Source: Roseovarius pelagicus
GTDB taxonomy: Bacteria > Pseudomonadota > Alphaproteobacteria > Rhodobacterales > Rhodobacteraceae
DNA: 64,000 nt
Assembly: GCF_025639885.1 (NCBI RefSeq)
Contig: NZ_CP106738.1
Span: forward strand, 1,302,001 to 1,366,000
Reading direction: 5' to 3'
Of the stretch, positions 36,815-46,113 are shown piece by piece (positions within the stretch are counted from its first letter, which is position 1; the number at the start of each line of letters is the position of its first letter). A program made the position numbers and the translations under genes. The notes under the pieces are model-generated. The model ran no database searches. It was not told the origin of the DNA and worked only from the letters and a program-made list of their open reading frames with translations.

Positions 36815-37186
36815 ATGATTTCCTACAAAGCCGGCGACGATGTCGGTCCCTTGCAAAGCTGGCCATTGGACAACCCCGCCAGCGCCTACGTGGTGCGCGC
36901 AGGCGATCCGCGCACCTCGGGGCGGATTGACGCCGGTGGCCGGGGGCACAAGACACGCATGGGCCTCTGGCATTGTACGGTTGGTACATTTGACTGCACC
37001 GAACAGGGCGACGAGTTGATGACCATCCTCTCTGGCAGGTGTCGTCTGACGGACCATGCGAGCAATGTGACCTACGAACTGGGTCCGAATGACAGCCACT
37101 TTGTCATCGATGGCACCCGTGTGACATGGGAGATCGTCGAGGAGCTGACCAAGGTATTTTTCGGTTACAAGCGCGAGGGGTATTGA
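36815..37186 (+). CDS. Cupin domain-containing protein
   Basis: 123 residues from the ATG at 36815 (MISYKAGDDVGPLQSWPLDN); a GTG at 36779 would add 12 residues. The cupin barrel is seen in MGLWHCTVGTFDCTEQGDELMTILSGRCRLTD followed by YELGPNDSHFVIDGTRVTWEIVEELTKVFF. It belongs to the small DUF861-type cupins. Metal ligands are incomplete: Glu and one His are visible, the others doubtful. Substrate unknown. It is divergent from the FAD oxidoreductase, so a shared pathway is possible. Confidence 0.8.
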   Translation: MISYKAGDDVGPLQSWPLDNPASAYVVRAGDPRTSGRIDAGGRGHKTRMGLWHCTVGTFDCTEQGDELMTILSGRCRLTDHASNVTYELGPNDSHFVIDGTRVTWEIVEELTKVFFGYKREGY

Positions 37187-37329
37187 CGCGCGCGACACGT
37201 CAACTGGCGACGATGACCGATAGGGTCGATAAATACCGAGTGCGCCAAGCGAGCATAGCCGGGGAAAATCCTGTCCGCATGGTTTACCTCGACCGGGGAA
37301 AACCTTACCTCTGCCCCAACAGGAGATGA

Positions 37330-38283
37330 ATGATGACCAAGCCGCCTCTCACGCTCTATCTGGCCGCGCCGCGCGGGTTCTGCGCCGGTGTGGATCGGGC
37401 GATCAAGATCGTCGAGATGGCGTTGGAAAAATGGGGGGCGCCAGTCTATGTGCGCCACGAGATCGTGCACAACAAATACGTGGTCGACGATCTGCGCGCC
37501 AAGGGGGCTGTCTTTGTCGAAGAGTTGGACGATTGCCCAACGGACCGTCCGGTGATCTTTTCCGCGCATGGTGTGCCCAAGGCGGTGCCAGCCGAGGCCG
37601 CGCGGCGCGAGATGATTTATGTCGATGCCACCTGTCCGCTGGTCAGCAAGGTGCATGTTGAAGCAGAACGCCACCACGAGGCAGGACTACAGATCATTAT
37701 GATCGGCCATGACGGCCACCCCGAAACCATCGGCACGATGGGACAGTTGCCGGAGGGCGCCGTGCTGTTGGTGGAAACAGCAGAGGATGTGGCGAATCTG
37801 AACGTGCGTGACGAATCCGAACTGGCCTATGTCACACAAACCACGCTGTCGGTGGACGACACTGCCGGGATCGTGGCCGCGCTCAAAACGCGGTTCCCGG
37901 ATATTCGCGGGCCGCACAAGGAAGACATCTGTTACGCCACCACCAATCGGCAGGAGGCGGTCAAAGCGATGGCCGCGCAAGCCGATGCGATGCTGGTGGT
38001 GGGTGCGCCCAATTCGTCCAACTCGCGCCGTCTGGTCGAGGTCGGTGCGCGGGCCGGATGCACTTATGCGCAACTGGTGCAGCGCGCGAACGATATCGAC
38101 TGGCGCGCACTGGAGGGGATGCGCAGTCTCGGGCTGACCGCTGGAGCGTCGGCACCCGAAGTGCTGGTAAACGAAGTGATCGACGCATTGCAGACCCGCT
38201 ACGACGTGACCATCCAACAGGTCGAAACCGCAGTGGAAAATGTCGAGTTCAAGGTGCCCCGCGTCCTGCGGGTGCCCGCGTGA
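37330..38283 (+). CDS. ispH: 4-hydroxy-3-methylbut-2-enyl diphosphate reductase
   Basis: 317 residues. The three cluster cysteines are in [28 protein letters not shown] and [14 protein letters not shown]; also visible are [38 protein letters not shown] and [15 protein letters not shown]. It makes IPP and DMAPP, the last step of the MEP pathway, using a 4Fe-4S cluster. CAGGAG precedes the start. It overlaps the LysE-type gene by GTGA, heading a tightly packed run that continues to the TRIC-like channel gene. Confidence 0.97.
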   Translation: MMTKPPLTLYLAAPRGFCAGVDRAIKIVEMALEKWGAPVYVRHEIVHNKYVVDDLRAKGAVFVEELDDCPTDRPVIFSAHGVPKAVPAEAARREMIYVDATCPLVSKVHVEAERHHEAGLQIIMIGHDGHPETIGTMGQLPEGAVLLVETAEDVANLNVRDESELAYVTQTTLSVDDTAGIVAALKTRFPDIRGPHKEDICYATTNRQEAVKAMAAQADAMLVVGAPNSSNSRRLVEVGARAGCTYAQLVQRANDIDWRALEGMRSLGLTAGASAPEVLVNEVIDALQTRYDVTIQQVETAVENVEFKVPRVLRVPA

Positions 38284-38894
38284 GCCTGCAATTCGTGATA
38301 ACGGCGCTGGTGGTGGTGCTCGCCCCCGGCACGGGTGTGATCTACACACTGGCCATCGGGCTGGGTCAGGGGCGGCGTCCCGCGCTGATCGCGGCGGCCG
38401 GATGTACGATCGGCATTGTGCCGCATTTGATGGCGGCCACGTTTGGTCTTGCGGCGCTACTACATACCTCGGCACTGCTGTTTCAGATCGTAAAATTCTG
38501 CGGGGTGGCCTATCTGCTATACCTTGCGTGGCAGGCGCTGCGCACCGATGGCGCGCTCAGCGTCACCTCCGAACGCACGACACAACCCGGCTGGCACATT
38601 GCCCGGCGCGGCATGCTGCTGAACCTGCTCAATCCGAAGCTGTCGATCTTCTTTCTGGCGTTGCTGCCGCCATTTCTGTCCGGTGATCCCACACGGGCCA
38701 CAGGCGAAATGCTGTTGATGGGTGGCGTCTTTATGGTGCTGACATTTGCGGTATTCGTCCTTTATGGACTGTTTGCTGCAACTGCGCGCGACTGGGTGCT
38801 GCGGTCAGAACCGGTGATGCGCTGGCTCAATCGTGGTTTTGCCGCGATCTTTGCCGCGCTGGCTGCCCGTCTGACGATGGAGCGCGCCGCGTGA
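38280..38894 (+). CDS. LysE/RhtB family exporter
   Basis: 204 residues from a GTG that overlaps the ispH stop. The family motif is [31 protein letters not shown], then [19 protein letters not shown] and [24 protein letters not shown] (LNPK motif). About six helices. It likely exports an amino acid or derivative. Codon phase and overlap rule out the longer upstream reading. Confidence 0.88.
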   Translation: MSLQFVITALVVVLAPGTGVIYTLAIGLGQGRRPALIAAAGCTIGIVPHLMAATFGLAALLHTSALLFQIVKFCGVAYLLYLAWQALRTDGALSVTSERTTQPGWHIARRGMLLNLLNPKLSIFFLALLPPFLSGDPTRATGEMLLMGGVFMVLTFAVFVLYGLFAATARDWVLRSEPVMRWLNRGFAAIFAALAARLTMERAA

Positions 38895-39340
38895 ACGTTC
38901 CGCGCCCTGCCCTGTTGCTCGGCCTCGCTGGCCTGATCCCATTTCTGTGGGGGGCTATGACCGTACTGTTGCCCGATCTGGCGCTCTGGACAGCGCAGAC
39001 TGTCGGCGGTCGATTTGCCGGGCCGTACGTGATGCTGTTCTACGGCGCGATCATCCTGAGCTTCATGTCCGGGGTGCTCTGGGGCTTTGCCACCCGGCTG
39101 GAAGGCGCGCAGGCTGCGACTGGATACGCATTGTCGGTTATCCCCGCGCTCTGGGCGTTTTTCATGACCGGGGGCGGCCCAACAGGGGCGGGCATGTCGC
39201 TGATGGCGGGATTCGCCGGGTTGTTAGGGCTCGACTGGTTGTTCTGGCGCTATGACGCCGCACCGCCGTGGTGGATGGCGCTGCGGGTGCCGATGACGGC
39301 AGTGGTGTTGGCATGTCTGGGCATAGGAGTGTTTTTGTGA
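38891..39340 (+). CDS. DUF3429 domain membrane protein
   Basis: 149 residues with five hydrophobic helices. LLGLAGLIPFLWGAM, YGAIILSFMSGVLWGFA and GLLGLDWLFWRYDAAPPWW match DUF3429, whose function is unknown. It starts at a GTG overlapping the preceding stop by 4 bases and ends overlapping the next gene the same way. Confidence 0.82.
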   Translation: MNVPRPALLLGLAGLIPFLWGAMTVLLPDLALWTAQTVGGRFAGPYVMLFYGAIILSFMSGVLWGFATRLEGAQAATGYALSVIPALWAFFMTGGGPTGAGMSLMAGFAGLLGLDWLFWRYDAAPPWWMALRVPMTAVVLACLGIGVFL

Positions 39341-39933
39341 GCGCAGATGATGAAACTCTAAGCGTCTATGGCGCGCAGGCGGCGCGATACGCGGCGTTTA
39401 CCGACGGCAGTGTGGATGACCCGCACCTGAGTCGGTTCATTGCGGATGTTGTACCCGGCGGACGCGTGCTGGATCTGGGGTGTGGACCCGGCGCCGCGGC
39501 GGCACAGATGGCACAGGCCGGGCTGGTCGTGGACGCGACCGATGCTGTGCCAGAGATGGTGGATATGGCGACAGCCGCCCATCCCGGCGTGACGGCATGG
39601 ATCGCGACATTCGACGACATTGCGGGTGTCGATCTATACGATGGTATCTGGGCCAATTTCAGCCTGCTGCATGCACCCCGCACCCTGATGCCTGCCCATC
39701 TGGCAGCATTGCGGACAGCGCTGAAACCCGGCGGGCGATTTCACATCGGACTAAAGACGGGCAAAGGCGAGAAGCGCGATGCGATTGGCCGCCTCTATAC
39801 CTATTACGAGGCTGACGAGCTGTCCGATCTGCTGACCGCCGCCGGGTTCAGCCCACGCGATCAGTGGACCGGTGCCGATCCGGGGCTGGATGGCACTGTG
39901 GCGCCTTGGGTGGTGATTGCCGCCAATGGTTAA
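39337..39933 (+). CDS. Class I SAM-dependent methyltransferase
   Basis: 198 residues from the GTG at 39337, which overlaps the DUF3429 stop. Motif I is [19 protein letters not shown], followed by [14 protein letters not shown] and [24 protein letters not shown], then a [16 protein letters not shown] segment. A small-molecule substrate is likely but unidentified. Its last 8 bases overlap the rnhA start. Confidence 0.88.
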   Translation: MSADDETLSVYGAQAARYAAFTDGSVDDPHLSRFIADVVPGGRVLDLGCGPGAAAAQMAQAGLVVDATDAVPEMVDMATAAHPGVTAWIATFDDIAGVDLYDGIWANFSLLHAPRTLMPAHLAALRTALKPGGRFHIGLKTGKGEKRDAIGRLYTYYEADELSDLLTAAGFSPRDQWTGADPGLDGTVAPWVVIAANG

Positions 39934-40396
39934 GCTGATTGCGTATACAGACGGTGCCTGTTCCGGCAATCCCGGCCCCGGTGGCTGGGGTGTGCTGATG
40001 CGCGCCTTGCAGGGCGATGCCGTTGTCAAGGAACGCGAGCTGTCAGGCGGCGCACCGGACACCACCAACAACCAGATGGAACTGATGGCAGCCATCAGCG
40101 CGCTCGAAGTGCTGGAGCGCGCCAGCACCCTGACGATCGTGACCGACAGCCAATACGTTAAGAACGGCGTGACCGGATGGATTCACGGCTGGAAGCGCAA
40201 CGGCTGGCGCACGGCGGCGAAAAAGCCAGTTAAGAATGCCGAACTATGGCAGCGGCTCGATGCGGCGCAGGCACGCCATGACGTGACATGGGAATGGGTC
40301 AAGGGCCATGCCGGTCACCCAGAGAACGAGCGCGCGGACGAATTGGCGCGTGCTGGCATGGCCCCGTACAAACCGGATGGAAAGACCACGACATGA
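39926..40396 (+). CDS. rnhA: Ribonuclease HI
   Basis: 156 residues starting [22 protein letters not shown] (first catalytic Asp), then [16 protein letters not shown] (Glu), [24 protein letters not shown] (Asp plus basic handle) and [19 protein letters not shown] (His and last Asp). It degrades RNA in RNA-DNA hybrids. It overlaps both neighbours: the methyltransferase stop upstream and the TRIC-like gene (ATGA) downstream. Confidence 0.97.
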   Translation: MVKLIAYTDGACSGNPGPGGWGVLMRALQGDAVVKERELSGGAPDTTNNQMELMAAISALEVLERASTLTIVTDSQYVKNGVTGWIHGWKRNGWRTAAKKPVKNAELWQRLDAAQARHDVTWEWVKGHAGHPENERADELARAGMAPYKPDGKTTT

Positions 40397-41016
40397 GCGC
40401 GCTCACGTTTCTCGACTACGCTTCGGTTCTGGTCTTTGCGCTGACGGGCGCGCTGGTGGCGAGCAGGGCACAGCTTGATCTGGTGGGGTTCGCCTTTATC
40501 GCCTGTCTGACAGCGGTAGGCGGTGGCACGCTGCGCGACGTGATGCTGGACCGCAACCCGATCTTCTGGATCGCGGACCCGACCAATATCGGCGTTGCCG
40601 TCGGCGCGGCCGCGCTGGTGTTTTTCACCGCACATCTGGTCGAGAGCCGCTATCGCTGGTTGCTATGGTTGGACAGTTTCGCACTGGCCGTGGCGGTTCC
40701 CGCAGGCGTGGCAGTCGCGCTGCTGATGGCGCAATCACCGCTGGTGGTGGTGCTGATGGGCATGGTCACAGGCTGCATGGGCGGGCTGATGCGCGATGTG
40801 GTCGTCGGCCAAGTGCCACTGGTTCTGAAACAGGGCGAGCTATATGTCAGCGCCGCCTTTGCCGGGGCTGCACTGGCGGCTGGCATGGATCATCTGGGGT
40901 TTGAGCAGAACCTCGTGCTGATCGGCTGCGCCGCGCTTACCTGGACACTGCGGGCGGGATCACTGTTGTTCGGGTGGTCCTTGCCGGTTTATCGTGGTCG
41001 CCCGCCACGGGTCTGA
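40393..41016 (+). CDS. Trimeric intracellular cation (TRIC) channel family protein
   Basis: 207 residues, seven hydrophobic helices in two UPF0126 repeats. Each half has its glycine-rich signature: [22 protein letters not shown] and [22 protein letters not shown]. Prokaryotic TRIC proteins are K+-permeable homotrimers. The start overlaps the rnhA stop by ATGA. It is the last gene of the ispH run. Confidence 0.88.
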   Translation: MSALTFLDYASVLVFALTGALVASRAQLDLVGFAFIACLTAVGGGTLRDVMLDRNPIFWIADPTNIGVAVGAAALVFFTAHLVESRYRWLLWLDSFALAVAVPAGVAVALLMAQSPLVVVLMGMVTGCMGGLMRDVVVGQVPLVLKQGELYVSAAFAGAALAAGMDHLGFEQNLVLIGCAALTWTLRAGSLLFGWSLPVYRGRPPRV

Positions 41017-41020
41017 TCAG

Positions 41021-41257
41021 CTATCTGCGCCAGTAGGTTTGCCACAACCAGATCAGCAGAACCGCGCCAAGGACAGCCCCGACAAAGCCGCCCAGCATCC
41101 CGAAGACCGCTGCGACAAAGCGCAGGATCACCCCGCCGATGATTGCACCGATGATGCCGATGCCGATAGTGGTGACGACATTGGTATCGAGCCGCATCAA
41201 TCGGGTGGCAAGAAACCCGGCGGCAGCACCGATGATGATCAGCGCAGCGATGGGCAT
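41021..41257 (-). CDS. GlsB/YeaQ/YmgE-like small membrane protein (first of a pair)
   Basis: 78 residues, almost all hydrophobic: PIAALIIIGAAAGFLATRLM, then VVTTIGIGIIGAIIGGVILR and a third helix ending LIWLWQTYW. The GAAAGFLA...GIIGAIIGG pattern is that of transglycosylase-associated/YeaQ stress proteins. It starts inside the stop codon of the next upstream gene (TGATG), so the two are translated together. Confidence 0.8.
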   Translation of the reverse strand: MPIAALIIIGAAAGFLATRLMRLDTNVVTTIGIGIIGAIIGGVILRFVAAVFGMLGGFVGAVLGAVLLIWLWQTYWRR

Positions 41258-41505
41258 CAGCGGCGCCCCCGGCCGCGCCAGTGGGTCGGCACGATAATCA
41301 GTGCCCCGATCGACGACAGGATCGCGTCAACGCCGGGCGCGCCAAAACGCAGGCCGAACATGATCCGCAGGAAATAGAACAGGAACGCGCCACCCACGCA
41401 GATGATGATCGACGCGACATATCCATTGCGGGTAAAGCCGGACCTTTCCGACAGGTAGCCGACGATACCCGCGATCACCACTGTGCCGATCAATACTGGA
41501 AACAT
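41257..41505 (-). CDS. GlsB/YeaQ/YmgE-like small membrane protein (second of a pair)
   Basis: 82 residues from the ATG at 41505, preceded by GAGGGGA. FPVLIGTVVIAGIVGYLSER, YVASIIICVGGAFLFYFLRIMFGL and DAILSSIGALIIV make three helices in the same arrangement as its neighbour, though sequence identity is modest. Its stop overlaps the neighbour's start. It lies 14 bases downstream of fmt on the same strand. Confidence 0.75.
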   Translation of the reverse strand: MFPVLIGTVVIAGIVGYLSERSGFTRNGYVASIIICVGGAFLFYFLRIMFGLRFGAPGVDAILSSIGALIIVPTHWRGRGRR

Positions 41506-41519
41506 CGTCGTCCCCTCGC

Positions 41520-42425
41520 CTATAACCGCGTGCCGCGTGGCACTGGATGACCGCGCAGGAATGCCTCGCAATCCTGCGCCCGCCCCCCGGCCCGTTGCAA
41601 GCGCAAAAGCTGTACCGCGCCCTGCCCGCAAGCGACGCTCAGTGCATTATCCAATACTTCACCCGGCGCGCCGCAACCTCGGCCCAGCCGGGAGGCCAGC
41701 AGTTTCACGCGCGCGCCGCCGATTTCGGTCCATGCACCGGGAAAGGGCGAGAGCCCGCGGATATGCCTGTCGACCTCTGTCGCGCGCCATGCCCAATCTA
41801 TGCGGGCCTCTGATTTGTCGATCTTCTCGGCGTAGGTAACGCCATCCGGCGACTGCGGCTGCGGCGTCAGGCTGTTCAACTGCGCCAGCGCATCAATGAT
41901 CAGTACGGCCCCCATCCGTGACAGCCGATCATGCAACGCACCGGTTGTTTCCTCATCCCCGATGCTAGTGATGTCGCGCAGCAGCACAGGGCCAGTGTCC
42001 AGCCCGGCCTCCATCTGCATGATGCAGATGCCGGTCTCCGCGTCCCCCGCCATAATCGCGCGGTGAATGGGCGCTGCACCACGCCAGCGTGGCAACAACG
42101 AGGCATGAATATTCAGACACCCGTGCCGAGGCATATCCAGCACTGCCTGTGGCAGAATCAGGCCATAGGCGACAACCACAGCAACATCGGCACCGAGCGC
42201 CGCAAAGTCTGCCTGCACATCCGGCGATTTCAGGCTGATCGGGTGGCGCACATCCAATCCCAACTCCAGCGCACGTGCGTGCACCGGTGTCGGGCGGTCC
42301 TTCTTGCCGCGCCCGGCGGGCCGGGGCGGCTGACAATAGACTGCCGCGATTTCGTGACCGCCTGCGACCAGTGCATCCAACACAGGTACGGAAAAATCCG
42401 GCGTTCCCATAAAGATGATCCGCAT
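41520..42425 (-). CDS. fmt: Methionyl-tRNA formyltransferase
   Basis: 301 residues from the ATG at 42425 ([20 protein letters not shown]). It has [41 protein letters not shown] with the catalytic Asn and His, and [11 protein letters not shown]. The C-terminal OB domain has [28 protein letters not shown] [19 protein letters not shown]. It formylates initiator Met-tRNA. It follows the deformylase genes by 129 bases; that gap has a weak hairpin near 42530-42545. Confidence 0.96.
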   Translation of the reverse strand: MRIIFMGTPDFSVPVLDALVAGGHEIAAVYCQPPRPAGRGKKDRPTPVHARALELGLDVRHPISLKSPDVQADFAALGADVAVVVAYGLILPQAVLDMPRHGCLNIHASLLPRWRGAAPIHRAIMAGDAETGICIMQMEAGLDTGPVLLRDITSIGDEETTGALHDRLSRMGAVLIIDALAQLNSLTPQPQSPDGVTYAEKIDKSEARIDWAWRATEVDRHIRGLSPFPGAWTEIGGARVKLLASRLGRGCGAPGEVLDNALSVACGQGAVQLLRLQRAGGRAQDCEAFLRGHPVPRGTRL

Positions 42426-42554
42426 CGCATCCCTTTCGATTTTCGCTCGGGTTTCTGCCGTTAGCTGTGAGAGTTTAGAGAACGGTGAAAGGCATGCATT
42501 CAACTGTCATCGTTCTTCAAACACTCAATACCCGGATCAGAACCGGGCACACCG

Positions 42555-43049
42555 TCAGCCCTTTTTGCGTGCCCGGCGCAACAGCATGTCGCGTTTCACC
42601 TTGCTTAGCCGGTCGAAATACATCCGCCCGTTCAGATGATCGATCTGGTGTTGCACGGATGTCGCCCAAACACTGACAAAATCGCGCTCTTCAATCTCGC
42701 CCTCGGCATTCAGAAACCGCACGGTGACAGCACGGGGGCGTTCGACCGGGGCCGAAACACCGGGCAGGTTCGGGCTTGCCTCGACATGACGCCGCAACGT
42801 CACGCTGGCGTGCAGCACTTCGGGGTTGGCCATACGCACCGCTTGGCCGCGGGCTTCGGAGGCGTCCACCACGGCAAGGCGCAACATCACACCAATTTGC
42901 GGCGCGGCGAGACCAAGCCCCGGCATCGCCTCCATCGTGTCGATCATGTCATCCCAGTGACCGCGTATGTCATCTGTGATGCTCTCAATCGGTTCGGCGG
43001 CAGTGCGCAGGCGTTTGTCCGGCCACGGAAGGCAACGACGTACAGTCAT
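42555..43049 (-). CDS. Peptide deformylase-like protein lacking key catalytic residues
   Basis: 164 residues with the deformylase fold. Motif 1 is intact (GLGLAAPQIG). Motif 2, normally EGCLS with the metal-binding Cys, reads EASPNLPG with no Cys. Motif 3, normally HEIDH, reads HQIDHLNG, so the catalytic Glu is replaced by Gln while both metal His remain. Hydrolytic activity is therefore unlikely. It is 4 bases downstream of an intact def and upstream of fmt. It may bind formylated peptides, the ribosome or Def as a non-catalytic partner; this is inference. Confidence 0.9.
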   Translation of the reverse strand: MTVRRCLPWPDKRLRTAAEPIESITDDIRGHWDDMIDTMEAMPGLGLAAPQIGVMLRLAVVDASEARGQAVRMANPEVLHASVTLRRHVEASPNLPGVSAPVERPRAVTVRFLNAEGEIEERDFVSVWATSVQHQIDHLNGRMYFDRLSKVKRDMLLRRARKKG

Positions 43050-43053
43050 CGGC

Positions 43054-43572
43054 TCAAACCCGCGCCTGTTCGCGCTTGAGCTTTTGCATGCGCCGCGTGA
43101 TCAGTTGCCGTTTCATCGGGCCGAGATAATCAATGAACAGTTTGCCGTTCAGATGGTCAATCTCATGTTGCACGCAGGTGGCCCACAGGCCGTCGAATGT
43201 GGCGGTCTGCTCTGCCCCGTCGCGGTCGATCCAGCGCACGTCAACTTCGGCCGGGCGGGTCACTTCGGCAAACTGGTCGGGGATGGACAGGCAGCCTTCC
43301 TCGTAAACGTTGGTTGTGTCGGAGCGGGCGATAACCTCGGGATTGAACATCACCATCGGGCGTGGTGCCTCACCCTCTTCCTTGACGCAATCAAGCACGA
43401 TCAGCCGCTCGATCACACCGACCTGCGGTGCCGCGAGGCCGATACCGGGCGCATCATACATTGTCTCCAGCATGTCATCCGCCAGCGCGCGCAAGGCATC
43501 GCTGAGATCGACAACAGGAGAACAGACCTTTTTCAGGCGCGGATCGGGATGGATGAGGATCGGCATTTTCAT
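43054..43572 (-). CDS. def: Peptide deformylase
   Basis: 172 residues with all three motifs intact: GIGLAAPQVG, EEGCLSIPDQ (metal Cys) and CVQHEIDHLNG (HExxH). It starts MKMPILIHPDPRLKKVC. It removes the formyl group from nascent proteins. It leads the def, def-like, fmt unit on the minus strand and is divergent from the MalY-type gene. Confidence 0.97.
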   Translation of the reverse strand: MKMPILIHPDPRLKKVCSPVVDLSDALRALADDMLETMYDAPGIGLAAPQVGVIERLIVLDCVKEEGEAPRPMVMFNPEVIARSDTTNVYEEGCLSIPDQFAEVTRPAEVDVRWIDRDGAEQTATFDGLWATCVQHEIDHLNGKLFIDYLGPMKRQLITRRMQKLKREQARV

Positions 43573-43673
43573 GGTGGTTCATGTAGGACATGGCGCGCAG
43601 GTCTGCAACGGGCTTGCACCTGCCCGGCAATCGGCTAGCGTGCGCCGCGTATGTACAAGAGGACCGTTTGCAA

Positions 43674-44846
43674 ATGAGTTTCGACCAGATCATCGACCGC
43701 CGTGGCAGCAACAGCAGCAAATGGGACCTGATGGAGACCGCCACCGGCGTCAGCCCGGATGACGGAATCGCCATGTGGGTTGCCGATATGGATTTCGCCG
43801 CGCCTGATTTTCTGCAGGACGCGGTGCGGGGTTTGCTGGACAAGGCCAACTATGGCTATTTCAGCGGCGAGCCCGAAATGAAACAGGCCGTCGCATGGTG
43901 GATGCAAGAGCGCCACGGCTGGACGGTTTCGCCCGATGCGATGTTCTCGACCTTTGGTCTGGGCAATGCGATTGCTATGTGCCTGCAGGCGTTTACCGAT
44001 CCGGGTGATGAAGTCATTATCTTTACCCCTGTCTACCACGAGTTCACCAACAAGATTAACAAGTGCGAACGCGTGGTGAAGGAAAGCCCGCTGGTGATCC
44101 GCGACGGCGTCTATCGCATGGACCTTGACGCGTTGGAGGCATCGCTCAGCGGGCGCGAGCGCGTGGTATTGTTTTGCTCACCGCACAACCCTGCGGGCCG
44201 CGTCTGGTCACGCGAAGAGTTGCGGGCGCTGGCCGCCTTTTGTGCGCGTCACGATCTGCTGCTGATCTCTGACGAGATTCATCACGATCTGGTCTATCCC
44301 GGACAAAAGCACATTCCGATGGCGGTCGCGGCCCCTGACGCCGTGAACCGTGTGATCATGCTGACTTCGGCCTCAAAGACGTTCAACATCGCGGGGGCGC
44401 GGCTCGGCATTGTGTCGGTGCCGGACGAGGCCCTGCGCACGCGCTTCGCGGCAGTTTTTCGGGCGCTGGACGTATCGCCCAACCTGCTGGGCGTGGTACT
44501 GACGCAGGCAGCCTATAGCCCGCGCGGGGCCGAATGGGTCGATGCGCTGGTGCGATATCTGGACGACAATCAGCATTTCTTCGTCAACGCCGTCGACGAG
44601 ATTCCCGGACTGTCGGCGATGCCGATGCAATCGACCTATCTGGCATGGGTCGATTTCACCAATACCGGCATGTCGATGGACGAGGTCACGACGCGGGTAA
44701 AGCAAACGGCGCGACTCGCCCCCAGTATGGGCGTCGTGTTCGGCTCCGGTGGTGAAAACTGCCTGCGGTTCAATCTGGGCATGCCCCAAGCACAGGTCAC
44801 AACTGCCGTCGAGCGTCTGCGCGCAGCGTTTTCCGATCTGCAATAA
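43674..44846 (+). CDS. MalY/PatB family PLP-dependent aminotransferase or C-S lyase
   Basis: 390 residues starting MSFDQIIDRRGSNSSKWDLM, the MalY/PatB opening (RRGTNSxKWD). It has MWVADMDFAAPDFLQDAV, PVYHEFTNKINKCERVV, SPHNPAGRVWSREELRAL, SDEIHHDLVYPGQKH and the PLP lysine in TSASKTFNIAGARLGIVSV. Such enzymes usually cleave cystathionine or cysteine conjugates (beta-lyase). The frame extends upstream, but the ATG at 43674 after AGAGGA is the family start. It stands alone. Confidence 0.9.
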   Translation: MSFDQIIDRRGSNSSKWDLMETATGVSPDDGIAMWVADMDFAAPDFLQDAVRGLLDKANYGYFSGEPEMKQAVAWWMQERHGWTVSPDAMFSTFGLGNAIAMCLQAFTDPGDEVIIFTPVYHEFTNKINKCERVVKESPLVIRDGVYRMDLDALEASLSGRERVVLFCSPHNPAGRVWSREELRALAAFCARHDLLLISDEIHHDLVYPGQKHIPMAVAAPDAVNRVIMLTSASKTFNIAGARLGIVSVPDEALRTRFAAVFRALDVSPNLLGVVLTQAAYSPRGAEWVDALVRYLDDNQHFFVNAVDEIPGLSAMPMQSTYLAWVDFTNTGMSMDEVTTRVKQTARLAPSMGVVFGSGGENCLRFNLGMPQAQVTTAVERLRAAFSDLQ

Positions 44847-44865
44847 CTGACGCTACCTTGTCGCG

Positions 44866-45219
44866 CTATCCGCCCTTGGTGATCAGCGCGACAGGGGCAT
44901 CCGGCGCGCGCACGAAATCGAGCGGCTGTTCGCCCGACACATCTGACCGCTGCTTGAAATCAAACAGGATCTCGCCCGCCTCCTCGCCGGAGGCGAAGAT
45001 CAGGCAATGAGCAAGGTGGCGGGGGCCGTCGTAAAGCTCGACCAGCCCACGCTGCGGCGGTGCATCCGCGGCCGCAATCGAGAACCCGCCGGGCCATGTG
45101 CGCAGGACCCGGTAGCTGACCTCGTCGGCGACGACCCTCAGGCGTTGCGATTTCATCAGCGCCGCCTTGCGCGCGGCGTCCAGCCCGGCCTGCACATCGG
45201 CTGGCAAATGCGTAATCAT
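44866..45219 (-). CDS. Conserved hypothetical protein at the end of the cob run
   Basis: 117 residues from the ATG at 45219: MITHLPADVQAGLDAARKAA, then LRVVADEVSYRVLRTWPGGFSIA, GLVELYDGPRHLAHCLIFAS and ILFDFKQRSD, ending DFVRAPDAPVALITKGG. The beta-rich middle, with RxLRxWxxGF, resembles small PilZ-like barrels, but the RxxxR/DxSxxG signature is missing. It occurs in Rhodobacteraceae without known function. It is 81 bases downstream of cobM on the same strand; a cobalamin role is not indicated. Confidence 0.7.
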   Translation of the reverse strand: MITHLPADVQAGLDAARKAALMKSQRLRVVADEVSYRVLRTWPGGFSIAAADAPPQRGLVELYDGPRHLAHCLIFASGEEAGEILFDFKQRSDVSGEQPLDFVRAPDAPVALITKGG

Positions 45220-45300
45220 GGCGCTCCCCCTTGAGAACTGCGCCAAGGGTGGAGCAATTGTGGTTCTGATCAAGTTAAGTTTTTGCGAAACCTGCCAGAG

Positions 45301-46074
45301 TCACCCATTTGCCACCACTTTCGGGCGCAGCACGTGCGGGATTTGCGGATCATATAACGCACTGTCCTTGAAATCGCGTACTTCACCCAACACTGGCCCG
45401 ACCAGTGTCAACGCGGTGCGGGTGATCTTCTCGGCGCGCACCTTGGCCTGAATGTCGCTTAGCGTGCCACGAATGAACATCTGGTCGGGCCAGCCAACAC
45501 GGTAGGCCACCACCACCGGACAGTCCGCCCCATAATAGGGCGACAGCACGCGCGATATTTCGCGCAGGTTCCGCACCCCCAGATGGATCGCCAGTGTTGC
45601 GCCGGTTCGGGCAAAATTCTCCAGCGTTTCGCCATCGGGCATTGACGTTGACTTCATCGACACGCGCGTAAGGATGATCGACTGCGCCACTTCGGGCACG
45701 GTCAGTTCCTGTCCCAGTGCCGCCGCCGCCGCCGCATAAGCCGGCACGCCGGGGATGATCTGGTAATCGATCCCATCAGTGCGCAGGCGTCTGATCTGTT
45801 CGGCAATGGCCCCATAGAGCGACGGATCGCCTGAATGCACCCGCGCCACATCCTGTCCACGCGCATGGGCCGCGACGATCTCGGCGTGGGTGTCGTCCAG
45901 CGTCATCGGCGCGGTGTCCATCACCCGCGCACCTGCGGGTGCACAATCCACCACCTCTGGCGGCACCAGACTGCCAGCATAGAGGCACACGGGGCAGGCC
46001 CCGATGATGCGCTGCGCCTTGAGCGTCAGCAATTCCGGGTCACCCGGACCAGCACCGATGAAATAGACCGTCAC
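45301..46074 (-). CDS. cobM: Precorrin-4 C(11)-methyltransferase
   Basis: 257 residues of the tetrapyrrole methylase family. VYFIGAGPGDPELLTLKAQR binds SAM; also YAGSLVPPEVVDCAPAGARV, ARVHSGDPSLYGAIAEQIR and IIPGVPAYAAAAAALGQELTVPEVAQSIILTR, the CobM/CbiF pattern. It methylates C11 of precorrin-4. It is the last cob gene of the minus-strand island, 39 bases after cbiG/cobJ. Confidence 0.95.
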   Translation of the reverse strand: MTVYFIGAGPGDPELLTLKAQRIIGACPVCLYAGSLVPPEVVDCAPAGARVMDTAPMTLDDTHAEIVAAHARGQDVARVHSGDPSLYGAIAEQIRRLRTDGIDYQIIPGVPAYAAAAAALGQELTVPEVAQSIILTRVSMKSTSMPDGETLENFARTGATLAIHLGVRNLREISRVLSPYYGADCPVVVAYRVGWPDQMFIRGTLSDIQAKVRAEKITRTALTLVGPVLGEVRDFKDSALYDPQIPHVLRPKVVANG

Positions 46075-46113
46075 CGCGCCCCTCCTTCTTTTTTGTGTAA
46101 AATGCTCAAATCG

